64,000 bases of DNA from Anoplopoma fimbria. Its lineage: Eukaryota > Chordata > Actinopteri > Perciformes > Anoplopomatidae. Made by a program: the position numbers and the translations under genes. The stretch is taken from contig NC_072458.1 in NCBI RefSeq assembly GCF_027596085.1, positions 22,950,062 to 23,014,061 of the forward strand, given 5' to 3'. The notes beneath the pieces are model-generated. The model made no database searches, was not told where the DNA came from, and saw only the letters and a program-made list of their open reading frames with translations. Below, in pieces: positions 22,901 through 33,650 of this stretch. Positions within the stretch are counted from its first letter, which is position 1. The number at the start of each line of letters is the position of its first letter.

Positions 22901-23938
22901 CACTGACTGCTTATGTTTTTATTTATATTAATCTGAGTTTAAACAATCAGGTTGGATACTTGAATTTCAAAATAATGTTCCCTGATTTGTGACAACCTGA
23001 GAGTTTTGAATTAACGAACATATTGCCGAACAAAACAATAAAAAAAAAAGCTCAACCTTTCAAATTTGAATCACAACTTTGGCATTTTTTAACTTGTTTT
23101 CTTAAAGTTGTTGTACGGCTTTTTGAGTTTATAGATTTATGGTCTGAAAACTAATTAAATTAAATTTAAAAAAGAACAAAACATATTTATTTATATATAT
23201 ATATATATATCAAAGTAACTGCTGAAACTCAGCTCGTGTCACACAACGTAATGTAACACAACAATCAGAGATGGATATTTTAAATATATATATCTGCATT
23301 ATGTAATTTTGGGGAACTCCTTTTAAATCTTCAAGAACAGTAAATATAGACTAAAAACAAAGTTATATTGTACAATTAAAACAAACGTTGCAACAAGAAA
23401 TGTACGTCTTCCTTTGTGGTTCAGCACATGTGGCAAAACTGTGTCATGTGATCAGTGTGCAACAAATCTTTACTGTTTGTTTGTTTTGTGTTTTCTTTGA
23501 TGGATATTTTAATTGTTTCTTATGATTTTGTTATTACATTTAGTGTGTTGTATGTTATATGCCGTTTTATATTTACTTTCATACGGTTGTACTTGTGTCA
23601 CCGCAGTGACGATAAACTTCTTGCATCTTGAATATATCGCCATAGAAACCATGGATACAGAACTTTTACTTCAGTCTTACCATTTAAAAACAGTCCTTAA
23701 ACGTTTCCCATACATAATCTTGTAAGAAAACCACCAGTTTCATCTTCAACCCATCGTTGGGGGAAAAAAAGGGTTGAATATCACCAGATGTACTACTTTT
23801 TATCTGAGCACTTGAACGCACCGTGGGGCTTTCTCAGATTGAGTAATAAACAGTAAAATTTAAATACTGTTGGTTTCCGTGTGTAGTAGTTTAGTGTAGT
23901 GATGATCACCTCTGGGCCTCTTCAGCAATGTGAGCGCA

Positions 23939-23941
<3 letters not shown>
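22901..23941. other. AT-rich non-coding stretch
   Basis: Contains (TA)n runs near 23,194-23,210 and 23,284-23,292. No gene seen. Confidence 0.4.

Positions 23942-23942
<1 letters not shown>

Positions 23943-24003
<61 letters not shown>
23943..24003. repeat. (AC)n microsatellite
   Basis: About 30 uninterrupted repeats. Confidence 0.99.
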
Positions 24004-24005
<2 letters not shown>

Positions 24006-24136
24006 CTGGTTAGTGTTGGGTTCGGTGACGGATGGAGGATGAGGTCAGTCCTGAGGGGGATCCAGACTCTCTGGAAAAGACCTGTTGTTCACTCTCACTG
24101 TCTGTCTGCAGACCTCTGGTGAGCTCATCCACTCCG

Positions 24137-24137
<1 letters not shown>

Positions 24138-24215
<78 letters not shown>
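24138..24215. repeat. (CA)n microsatellite
   Basis: About 39 uninterrupted repeats. The spacer to the previous array is unique sequence. Confidence 0.99.
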
Positions 24216-24216
<1 letters not shown>

Positions 24217-24379
24217 CCCGTCTTAAAGGATCTCCGTAATGTTTAGATGCTGATGACCAACTGTTTTATTTTGGAATCAAAGGCATTTATTTTTATGTTT
24301 GATGTTTGCGTGTCACGTTCTGTAAAAGCTGCTTTTCATTGGTTGGATTTATTAGAAGTCGTCGTCGTCGTCCTTTAAG

Positions 24380-25185
24380 GTTCTGCTGATCAAAACACAG
24401 CATTTACAGATTTAGCTTTTTCAGAATAAAAGCTTTAAATGTGATTTTTATTTGATTTTATATGTGTATTACCAAATTAGGTATTACTTGAAAATCTGAA
24501 ATCTGTTTACCTCTAAATTTAGTGGAGCTTTGTTCACGGCTCTTCTTCAATAAAACAAGACTACCAATAGTGTAGGGATGAAGAGTAAGTAGCAAAAAAA
24601 CTGCTGATGAAAACACATTTACTGGTTTTGCTTTTACAGAATAAAAGCTTTTGAATATCAAAATAACAAGGGCTTTTAATGTGAAAAGAATATTGGAAAA
24701 TTTGTTTATCAACGAATAAGTGCAGCTTTGTTGGCGGCTCTTTTTCAATAAAACAAGTATAAGTAAGTAATACTGCAGAGAGGTAGAGTTAGAAGCAAAA
24801 TACAAAAGGGAACTTTTATTGTGAAGGACTTGAAAATCTGAAATCTGTTTACCTCTAAATTTAGCGGAGCTTTGTTCGTGGCTCTTCTTCAATTAAACAA
24901 GACTGCTAATAGTGTAGGGATGAAGAGTAAGTAGCAAAAGTAACGGGGGATGAAAACACAACATTTACTGATTTTGCTATTTCAGAATAAAAGTTTTTGA
25001 ATATCAAAATAATAATGACTTTTAATGTGAAAAAAACATAATAAAATGTGTTTATCACAGAATTATCGCAGCTTTGTTAGCGGCTCTTCAATAAAACAAG
25101 ACAATCTATAATGCAGGGAGGAAGAGTAAGACGCAAAAATATTGGGACTTTTATTGTGAAGGATTTATAAGAAGTTTATCACTAG
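24380..25185. repeat. Diverged tandem repeat, units of about 140-215 bp
   Basis: Four or five degenerate units. Landmarks recur in order: TTACAGAATAAAAGCTTTT-like (24,424; 24,640; 24,983), GAAAATCTGAAATCTGTTTA (24,488; 24,832), CGGCTCTTC followed by CAATAAAACAAG (24,538; 24,737; 24,879; 25,082) and GTAGGGATGAAGAGTAAG (24,574; 24,915). Copies 1 and 3 are the closest pair. A 144-codon minus open frame (24,458-24,892) is an artefact of the array. Confidence 0.75.
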
Positions 25186-26117
25186 ATTAGCAGAGATTTG
25201 TCAGCAACTGTGAGCTTTGCGGATTTATTTTTTGGATAAGTTGTTTTATACAAAGCCGAGTTAAACTGATTTAGATGTGCATCAGACAGTACGCAATAAA
25301 AAGTGAAATAATACACAATAGATAAATAAAATACAAATATAATAGACCGGAGTGTCATGAAAGTGTGGTCCTGACTTCCTGTCGCTGTTGTTCATCAGAG
25401 CCGGTCTTTTGTAACAAAGTGAACTCTGCTGAGGTGAGAGTGTCGGGGGTTCCCCTCGGGTTCTACTTTGTCTCATCACTTCCTCCTCAGACGTTTATCA
25501 ACGTAATCAATGGTGATGATTAATTATTGATCTGCTGGCCGTGAGATGAATCACTGAACATTTAGGGTTCAAATCAAATCAAACAGACGTTTATCTCAAA
25601 GGACATTTTGACGTCTTTTAGCAGGAAACGGGTGAAACCACTGATATCGACGAGGGCTGAGTCCCATTTAGTGTTCAAGGAAGTGAGTCAGTATATTTCA
25701 ATAAAATTCAAAAAGATTTTTTTGCTGAAAGGTTGAAAAGTGAATTGAATCATTGACCCCCTTTAACCAACGTATCCCCATTTAATGGTTCATATCTGTC
25801 TTTTCAAAATAAACCACATAGGTTTAGGAAAATATGGTGAAATACCTCGTTGGGTTTCTCTTACTGACTGCATATTATTTTGTTTCTCTGTAAAAACCAA
25901 ACAGGAAGACATTTGTCTGCAAAATCTAATGAAACCTGATCGAAGTGTGAAGAAAGAAACAGATTCTGACAGGAAGTTTAAACATTAAGAGCAGATGAAC
26001 AGTGTGTGGTCCTTTCAAAATAAAATGCTTGACTTTTATTTTGTTTTATTTATTATGTGGTTATTTTGTGATTTGTGTTATTAGTGAGTAAATAACTGCT
26101 GGTTATAGTGAGGGGTG

Positions 26118-26119
<2 letters not shown>
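25186..26119. other. Non-coding stretch
   Basis: AT-rich. The phrase TCTTTTCAAAATAAACCACA with TAGGTTTAGGAAAATATGG near 25,798-25,836 resembles 27,918-27,970, so a weak dispersed repeat may be present. No gene supported. Confidence 0.35.

Positions 26120-26175
<56 letters not shown>
26120..26175. repeat. (TG)n microsatellite
   Basis: About 28 repeats. First of three dinucleotide arrays within 440 bp. Confidence 0.99.
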
Positions 26176-26176
<1 letters not shown>

Positions 26177-26286
26177 CGTTGCCATGAGGTTAAATTTGAA
26201 AGTTTATTCAAATGTAAAGGGTTTGCATACACATTAGCACAAACACTCAAACCCAAATACTTTACATGATTCAGCTGTGTCCAATT

Positions 26287-26291
<5 letters not shown>

Positions 26292-26349
<58 letters not shown>
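26292..26349. repeat. (CA)n microsatellite
   Basis: About 29 repeats, opposite polarity to the TG array 117 bp upstream, so the two could pair as a hairpin. Confidence 0.99.
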
Positions 26350-26352
<3 letters not shown>

Positions 26353-26476
26353 CAACATAGTCAAGCAAGTAAAGAGCATTTTGCAAACACACTTTCATAC
26401 GAACAATAATTACAATTTTAACCGCTCAGTGTTGCATGATGATGATTTACTTTGATGAGAGAAACAAATCTGCAAC

Positions 26477-26478
<2 letters not shown>

Positions 26479-26555
<77 letters not shown>
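26479..26555. repeat. (CA)n microsatellite
   Basis: About 38 uninterrupted repeats. Confidence 0.99.
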
Positions 26556-26556
<1 letters not shown>

Positions 26557-26695
26557 GGACTGTAACTTACATTTGCATGAAGTTAAACTTTCTCTCTTTC
26601 ATATTGTCTTACTCTCCTGCAATCTGTCTCTCTTTTTGTTTATCAGTCTCTCTCTCTCTCTGTCGCTACCTTCTTTTTTCACCATTTTGGCACAT

Positions 26696-26709
26696 GTTGC
26701 CACGGTAAC
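26696..26709. promoter_or_regulatory. RFX-type X-box
   Basis: GTTGCCACGGTAAC fits the imperfect palindrome bound by RFX factors (GTTGCCATGGYAAC) with one central change. It lies 176 bp upstream of the candidate exon at 26,886. Binding is inferred. Confidence 0.4.
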
Positions 26710-26885
26710 CGCAGCCTCTTTTTTTGGTGTGTGTGTGTGTGTGCCTTTTTTTTTTTATTATTTCGGGCCAAGTTGTAGTGGTGCAGTTTTTAAGGCTCAT
26801 ATTGGGCTCTTTTATTTACGCAGACATGCTGTCACACAATCACACAAACACACACTTACTGACATCCCTCTCTGCTTTTTTTCAG

Positions 26886-27003
26886 ATTACCCAGACTGCC
26901 GCTGGCCTGAGGAATCGTCCAGGAGAGAGGGAGAACGAGGAGGACGTGCAGTGATTGGAGGAGGAGGTGGAGAAAGCCCCGCCCCCCCCTCTGAGGAAGT
27001 GCA
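26886..27003 (+). CDS. Candidate internal exon (unidentified)
   Basis: A pyrimidine tract and acceptor (CCCTCTCTGCTTTTTTTCAG, ending at 26,885) precede 118 bp, which end at a near-consensus donor (GCA then GTAAGT at 27,004). With an incoming base completing the first codon, the frame is open throughout: YPDCRWPEESSRREGERGG, then a Gly run and SPAPPSEEV. A second frame (ITQTAAGLRNRPGERENEED, then VQ and a stop at 26,952) would instead make it a terminal exon. The GA/GC-rich content is unlike its AT-rich flanks. I do not recognise the protein, and both splice sites on a low-complexity purine stretch could be coincidence. Confidence 0.3.
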
Positions 27004-27009
27004 GTAAGT

Positions 27010-27999
27010 GGCTGCTTTTATTTTGTTGTGCGTATTTGTCGATATCTTGGGCAGGTCTTTCATTTTGAAATACATACATGAGAACTTCCTGTTTGACTGC
27101 TCTGTTTTCAGTTAAGAGCTTTTAATTTGGTAAGAAAGCAACATTACACGTCGAGGTTTTTCTTGTTTTTTTCTTAGTGTCGTTAGCTTCACAGGAAAAT
27201 GAAACCAAATGCTGCAAAGGTTTCTCTTCCTTGTGATGCTCAAAACTGAGAAGAAATCATTTAAAGTCTGGATGATAACCCCGTGCATCACTCTGCTTTA
27301 ACCACCACAGAGAGTTGTGTAAAAGCTCCTACGAGCTGAACTGAGAGGTGAAGTTTTTCTCAGAGGCCGCTGAACTTCTGTTGTGAAATGTGTTTAAATG
27401 CCATGGTGGCATTCAGCACTCGACACCGGGTCTGGACTCGTGTTGGGTTTAATGGTGGCAGGAGGGAGTTTGACTCCTTCGTTCCTTCAATACAGGAAGT
27501 AAAACTGGTGAGGGTGTGTTGAAGAAGAGGAAGCTCTTCTCAGACACTTTGTCCGTGTGAAAAACCCAGATTTAATTTTCACCTGCAGTGGAATGGAAGT
27601 GTCAGATCTACGGCTGTGTTGTTTTTTTATCCCTGAAGTGTAAAAGTTTAAATTTTCCAATGAATAAATGATGCCGTACACTTTACCCAGAAGTGTTAGC
27701 AAACAGGAATAGAATGAGAGGATAGAAGTTATTTTAAAAGTGACAGTCTCAAGGATTTATTTTCCGTTCTCTTTGGCGACACCTCTGGCGACTGGCTGTA
27801 AATGCAGGTGTGTGTTTTTGGATCTCATTTCGATTGCTCTGATATTTGCCGAAAAATTACTTTTTCCTACAAAAGTCCATGAACAAGTGTTGATTTCTGC
27901 TCGTTACATGAATACAGTCTTTTCAAAATAAACTTCCGTCTTCACAGAAAAGTCGGTAGGTTTAGAAAACGATCGTCGAGAGCTTTCGTCAGCGGGCTA
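27010..27999. other. Non-coding stretch
   Basis: No gene or clear repeat recognised, apart from a TAGGTTTAGAAAA word near 27,957 shared with 25,823. Confidence 0.35.
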
Positions 28000-28460
28000 A
28001 CCAATATAGTTCTAATGAGTTTTATTTTGTTTGTCGAGTTTGAATGAAGTTTGTTTTACCGTTTGTGATCAGCGGGGTGAGATTACCGTTCCTGTCAGTG
28101 GAGTCTGGGGGCTTTGAGGAAAGCTTATATCGGCTGTTTCTTTTCACATGTAACGCTGTGAATTAAGGGTTTGTTTTGACCAAACTAGTGTGAAAGGACG
28201 AGACACTTTTCTTTCAGTTTTAATTATTTCTGTGAAGTTTGAACAACGGAAATCAGTGACGTAAAATGACTGTTTCTGTCAATGGAGTCTGGGGGCTTTG
28301 AGAGCATAACGTCTGTTTCTTTTTACATCTTACTTGGTGAATCATTTTGACCAAAGCTGAAAGAGTTTTGTTTTGTCTTTGTCGAGTTGTAATGAAATAC
28401 ATTTTACAATTATCGTTCTGTCAGTGGAGCTTTGAAGACAGCATAATAATTGTATGTTTT
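28000..28460. repeat. Diverged tandem repeat, about 184/142-bp spacing
   Basis: CTGTCARTGGAGTCTGGGGG with GCTTTGA occurs at 28,092 and 28,276, and a shortened CTGTCAGTGGAGCTTTGA at 28,418. Shared neighbours are TTGTCGAGTTTGAATGAAGT (28,031) against TTGTCGAGTTGTAATGAAAT (28,379), and GGCTGTTTCTTTTCACAT against GTCTGTTTCTTTTTACAT. Three units, no coding. Confidence 0.7.
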
Positions 28461-29982
28461 GTCTGTTCATTATCTTTAATAATGGTTCACATCCCTGTTG
28501 ATTATATTTATTATTTATTCACTTCAACGCGCCTTGCATGCCGTTTCCCACTGAAGACAAAAGCCAGATGTTAGTGTTTTTTTTCATCCATAGAAACAGG
28601 GACTGTAGAGAAAAACAAAAACATCCTTTTTCTCCTTTTGTATTTGTTTTAATGTCGCCCAGAACAAGCAGCTGTATCAGAACTTGTTAAAACAGACTGT
28701 CAGAAAAGTCTCCGTATTTTCTCGTAAAGATTGTAGACTGTAAAGCGAGTCGGTGTAAATCCCAGAGATTTGTTCAGAGCCTCTGAGTTTTACTGATCAG
28801 ACGCCTCGGAGGAGAAAATCCAGGAGGAGGAAAAACGGAGGACCAGATTACCCGACATGATTAAAAGAAACAAAAGCAGAGCGTGAAAATGTGTAAATCA
28901 GCATCACAATGTTTAGTTAAAGAAGAACTAAACGTCTGGGAGGGGAATCAGAGAGGATAATCTGAGGCTCCACTGCTCGTTCGCTCTGCTTTTTACCCAC
29001 ATTGCACTCTGGTAAAGGTACACGTCTGTCAGAAAGAGGAAGAAAAAGTAAAATCAAACTTCACATCTTTTGGCTCTTTTGTCCCTCTAGTGTCATTCAG
29101 TCCCTCACTGAAGAATAAAAAAGCAAAACTCAAGGCCTCAAGAGGTATTTACTCGTCAGTCTGAGCTCTAACTTCTTCAGTTTGCATTTAAACATGCTGG
29201 CTTTCTGATGTATTCAAGGTAGAGGACAAGAAAAAAAATGAGAAAAGAGAAGTGACATTGCAAAGAGAAGGAAAAAGGGGTGAGAGTGATGGACGAGTCA
29301 CGCCTGGAAGGTCGAGAGAGATTTGTTTTTTAAGGTGAGTAAGAGGGGGAAAGTGTAGAGGGACACTTTGAGAGATGTGACATTTCATCTCCAAAAATTG
29401 AAGTCCAAACGGGAGGTCTCTGCAGATTGAGCTTTTTGTAGATTTAAGAGGTTCAGACTGGGTGAGGAAAAAGGAAAAATCATGTTTTGGAGAGTGAAAT
29501 ATCAAAGAAAGAAAGACGAGTTGACAGAAGATGGAAGTAGATTTGAGGAAAAGAAAAGAAACTTCAAACTTGTATATTCAATCCGATCCAGCTGGGACGA
29601 CTTTGAATCAGGTAGAAATGTGTTTGTGGAAAACATCGCGCATCCGTCCTCAGCTGGAGCCAACATGGTCGGTTCAGCAGGTTCGTTCTGTAACAGTTGA
29701 ATCGTGGCGGCGTCCGCAGCCTCCAGTGCCCCCCCCCCCCGCCGTTGGGCTGAACCCACTTTGTAGTCCTAGCTGCCACAGAGGCTGTGAAGGCAGTTGT
29801 GCAATTTTTTGGGGGCAAAGCATACATTTTGAGGTTTTTTTTGTTCAACAAAAGCTTGTTTCAGGAGAGGATCTGCAGTTTGTCTGGTAAAAGTTTGAGT
29901 AATCACATCTGGAGCTGTCATGGAGGTCCTGAGCAGAATATTTGTTCTATGGATAAATGTTTCAGACAGCTGACCTACAGTA
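28461..29982. other. Non-coding stretch
   Basis: Purine-rich patch at about 29,215-29,330. Overlapping open frames on both strands at 29,482-29,890 are mutually inconsistent and include a poly-C run. No gene is supported. Confidence 0.35.
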
Positions 29983-30290
29983 GAGTTCTCTGGTTGCATA
30001 GAAGTCTATGAGAAAATGACTCTACTTCTCTCTTGATTTATTCCCTCAGTAAACATTGTAAACATGAGTTTATGGTCTCAATCTCTAGTTTCAAGTCTTC
30101 TTCAATACAGCATGATGTTCATTTAGTAAATGATGCTCCATTTAGAGTCAAACAGACCATAAAGCAGGGGATGCTTTAGGGCGGGGCTACACACTGATTG
30201 ACAGGTCGACACCAGAGACGTAGACGGCGTCTCTACGTCACTCCTCCTCAGTCCTAATATGGTCACCAAACCAACGTCCACTTCATATTT
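29983..30290 (+). mobile_element. Repeat A copy 3 (5'-truncated, lacks the CTCF motif)
   Basis: Begins inside the element at GTTCTCTGGTTGCATAGAAG; the CCACCAGGGGGCGAC segment is missing. It keeps the conserved 230 bp and the GACAGGTCGACACCAGAGAC, GGCGTCTCTACGTCACTCCT 3' half, then becomes diverged (CCAACGTCCACTTCATAT). The inverted AGAGACG...CGTCTCT pair is intact. Confidence 0.8.
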
Positions 30291-30651
30291 CTGGCTCCTA
30301 CTTGCGTTTGAATACCTAAGATATTATTCCTGATGCTACAGGAGTGTCTTGTGCAGTTCTGCTAATCGTTAAATTGTGCATTAAAAGATGCTAATAAGAG
30401 TAACCACTCCTTAAAAACGTTAATTATACCTTTTAATTATACTCACATAATTAAAACTCAAACCTTATGGCACGCATAGAAAAGTGTGAATCTTTGGCCC
30501 TCCCCCTCGTTGGTAAAGGAAGTATATGACGAACTGAATGCGACTCCTTTTATTGATTATCAGACACACCTATTGACCTCAAATTGTTGCTGTGTGCAGT
30601 TGGATTAAAATGGAATGAGTCATGTTCTATGATGACCTATAAGAATTAAAG

Positions 30652-31185
30652 TTAACCCTCTGAACCCTCCTGTTACTTCCTGAGGCCTCCTTTGTCTTTG
30701 CAATATATAAACTCTTCACCTCTATGTAAACAGAACAATCTTGACTTGTTTTGCAGTTTGACACAGTTAAAATGCCATAAATCATACATTTCTATATTTT
30801 ATGCAGTTCAGTTGAAGTTTTGCAGAATTTTTGTCACGTGACCGTTGGTTTCAGCAGAATCATTCATGGCTTCCTAGTTGCGTTGAGGAGCTCAGAATTT
30901 AATGTTTTTTACAGAATCTTGTTACTTCAAACAGTTTATTTGGGGCGAGATTTTAAATGAGACATTTCGAATAAAATGTTTTTGATAAAACATCACGATT
31001 TCAAGCTTTTTTCCGGTTGCTTTTTCAGGCAGAAGCGCTCATCACACATGATGTGTTCAAGGACCGTCGGAAAGATCAAAATGTAACAATATTGGAAAAA
31101 AAAAAAAGTCTAGTTTAGGCAAATGTTTAAAATAAAACATGCTTTTCAGTTCTGCCGGCATGTTTTCGGATTCAGAGGGTTTTAA
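30652..31185 (+). mobile_element. Repeat C copy 2: MITE with TTAA/CCCTCTGAA inverted ends
   Basis: Left end TTAACCCTCTGAACCC; right end GGATTCAGAGGGTTTTAA, which read in reverse complement is TTAAAACCCTCTGAATCC. The ends are thus inverted repeats starting at TTAA and CCCT, the form seen in piggyBac-like elements, which insert at TTAA. The 534-bp interior has no transposase frame. Interior words recur at 18,460-18,650 (minus) and 49,825-50,190 (plus). The piggyBac assignment rests on the ends only. Confidence 0.6.
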
Positions 31186-31440
31186 GATGAACCTTTAACA
31201 CACCTTCGCCAGTTGTTTATTATTTATTATTCAGACTGAAATAAGTACAGATGCATAGATATATATATATATATATATGCAACTTAGAAACTATAAAAAG
31301 AGCAATTAGACCCCAAAAACAAATTCCAGCAGTGTTGTGTAAAATATGCTGATATGGTAACATTACAACCTATCAGGAACAGGAGCAAACACCGGTCTGT
31401 CTGATTTATTTAACCACAGATAAACATGATTTATGACTTG
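31186..31440. other. AT-rich non-coding spacer
   Basis: Contains a (TA)n run near 31,258-31,278. No gene seen. Confidence 0.4.
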
Positions 31441-31662
31441 TTAGTGCATGAAAATCTGTGTAAATGTTGCAGTGCTTTCTAAAAGCATCGTGCTGGAATT
31501 ATTCATTTTGTCAAGTGCATCTCTGAACCCGTCAGTAACTTCTTTTTTCACCATTTTCTTGCTTTCATGTATAAGATCTCTCCTCTGCAGCGCCAAATCA
31601 CAGCAAAGAAAAAAAACCTGCCCAACCAACAGCCAAAAAATCCACCAGCTCTTGGCTGCCAT
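31441..31662 (-). CDS. Candidate small secreted-type open frame (unidentified)
   Basis: A true ATG (31,660-31,662 on minus) opens 73 codons. Residues 1-26 look like a signal peptide: MAAKSWWIFWLLVGQVFFLC, then CDLALQ. The rest is charged and amphipathic (RRDLIHESKKMVKKEVTDGF, then RDALDKMNNSSTM), with one N-glycosylation-like NNSS, and ends QIFMH before TAA. Alternatively the T-rich run and GCGCTGCAG inside it (near 31,585) could be a splice acceptor, making RRDLIHESKK the exon start. I do not recognise the product. The start context is not strong at -3. Confidence 0.25.
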   Translation of the reverse strand: MAAKSWWIFWLLVGQVFFLCCDLALQRRDLIHESKKMVKKEVTDGFRDALDKMNNSSTMLLESTATFTQIFMH

Positions 31663-31669
31663 CCAGACC

Positions 31670-32260
31670 GGTTTTTCAGCGTTTTTTTTTCTTCTGTTTG
31701 GCAGCCAGCCTCACAGGCCGGTGCCAGCCCCACTGGGTGCTCGGGAAAGGTTTGTTTTCACAGGCCTTCTGCTTTATTGAATGGGCCCTGTGAAGCTCAA
31801 GGGGTGGAGCGCCGCGCTAACACTGCCGGGGTGACGGGGGCAGCTCGCAACACGGGTCACCGCCTGCTAAAAATATTTACGTCGGAAAAGGTGGCGTGAA
31901 GCACCTCGAATGGAAGCGAAGAGTTTCAGTGTTGCAGATACGGATCTGCACCTGATCATTTGGTGTTTTTATCTCTTCTTACTCGCATGGAGGCTTCGTT
32001 TTCCTGCAGAGTGATTAAAAACCGACTTCTAATGTATCATTAGAAGAATGAATGGGCATTAAGAGGAGGCGATGCTGTTTTCTCTTGTAGATACCTGGCT
32101 TCATCACCACTGAGATTCTTTCCACAGTTTTGATTGTGTTTCCTATTATGAATCAGATTATTAGTCTTAATTATGCCACGAATCAAAAGGAATTTCAGCT
32201 GCAGCAGATCTAACTGTTTGAGTGCCGCTGTGGAACAAACAAAGACTGCGTGATTAGCGT
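31670..32260. other. Candidate conserved non-coding block
   Basis: Non-repetitive, balanced-composition DNA with homeodomain-rich patches: TATTATGAATCAGATTATTA, GTCTTAATTATGCCACG and CGTGATTAGCG. Also AAGCACCTCGAATGGAAGCG near 31,898. No frame stays open across it. The texture resembles vertebrate conserved elements; alignment has not been done. Confidence 0.3.
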
Positions 32261-32359
32261 GGTGCCCTAATGTTGTGTCACTCTCTGATCATACTGTTGT
32301 TGATAAAATGGCCATCTGTTACCGCCAAACGCTGCTGCTGTAGTCTTGAATGTGCACGA

Positions 32360-32395
32360 CGGAAGCGGTGGCGGCGGCGGCGGCGTTGATGCAGG
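32360..32395. repeat. Short (GGC)n trinucleotide run
   Basis: GGAAGCGGTGGCGGCGGCGG then CGGCG: about six near-perfect GGC units in a GC-rich patch upstream of a CA array. The open frames through it encode poly-Gly and are not supported as genes. Confidence 0.8.
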
Positions 32396-32527
32396 ACGGA
32401 GGAAGCGTGGATCGGAAACAGCGGTGGGAGTTTGTGAGGAGCGGTGCAGGAGCAGTGTGAGGGCTGATGGGATCTCCACAACCGCTGGTGGAGGTATCGA
32501 CTACGTGGGAGAGAATGACTCACCCTT

Positions 32528-32529
<2 letters not shown>

Positions 32530-32596
<67 letters not shown>
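32530..32596. repeat. (AC)n microsatellite
   Basis: About 33 repeats, followed after 11 bp by a TG array of opposite polarity. Confidence 0.99.
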
Positions 32597-32598
<2 letters not shown>

Positions 32599-32607
32599 GT
32601 GGAGGAG

Positions 32608-32628
32608 GTGTGTGTGTGTGTGTGTGTG
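32608..32628. repeat. (GT)n microsatellite, inverted partner of the AC array
   Basis: About 10 repeats, separated from the AC array by CTGTGGAGGAG. The two make a natural hairpin. Confidence 0.97.
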
Positions 32629-33354
32629 GGCAGTCGGTGTGGCCGGGCAGATTGCTGCTCGCCTCTCTGCTGCCGTATTAAACTTCACCACAACACTCCA
32701 GTTCTTTTTCTGTTTTTTTTACGTGTGTGTGTTTCCCACCAACACACCTGCACCAGAGCTTCTTTGTTGTTGTTGTTGCGGTGGCTGATTGTAGCTGGAG
32801 ACATTTAACTTGGTGATTCACTTGTTTGTGATTCCTCGAAGGTCTCGGCTGTTTAGTGTTTTTCAACTTTTTCGGTTGTGTTTCTTTCTCTCCCCTCAGC
32901 TGTGAAATGTGGTTGTGGGTGTTTTTTGCGTTGGGAAATGTGTCATCGGAAATCTGTGCAGGGATCCAACCTCTCCGTTGTTCTGTCTAGATGTTGGATT
33001 TCTAGAAATGCTCGCAGCGTGAGTGAGTTATCTGGCTGAAATGTAACACTCCCCGGCACTACGGCACAGTGTGAAGGCCGTTACACACCGGGAGTGAGAT
33101 GAATAAACGGCAAGAAAATGGGAAATACTCGCATGCAAATTTTTCACATCAAAAGTATTCATACCAAACAGTTGCAACACTTTTCCAATAATAGCAATAG
33201 AAAGTTGATGGGTTAAACAAACACAGAACTTTCCCCAGGAGATCACTGTTTGTGGCCCAAGTGAAACCAAAAGTCAATATTGAGTAAACGCTTGCAACTT
33301 AATATGATGTAATAAGGTCAGCAATGTACGGTTGTTCATTTATTTGCAGTTGTT
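32629..33354. other. Non-coding stretch
   Basis: No gene, RNA or mobile element recognised. Confidence 0.35.
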
Positions 33355-33650
33355 TTTTATTGACGCTTGTTACGTTGTTACGTTCCTTTGTAACGTTACA
33401 TTGTTACGGTTGTTATGGTTGTCACTTTTAACGGTTGTTAGGTTACATTTTTACGTTACTTTACATTGTACCAGTTGTAACTTTGTTAAGTTACATTGTT
33501 ACGTTTGTTACGTTACCTTACATTGTTTGATTGTTGGGTTAGGTTGTTATTTTACGTTGTTACTTTACAATGTTACGTTATGATGTAGCATTGAGTTGTT
33601 ACGTTACACTGTTATGTTACTTTGTCACGTTACCTTGTAATGTTATTATT
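33355..33650. repeat. Degenerate GTTAC-type simple repeat
   Basis: About 290 bp built from GTTAC, TTACGTT and ACATTGTTAC words with a loose 5-6-bp rhythm and self-complementary TAACGTTA cores. Purine-poor on the plus strand. Open frames encoding Leu/Cys/Val/Thr-rich peptides are artefacts. Confidence 0.75.
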
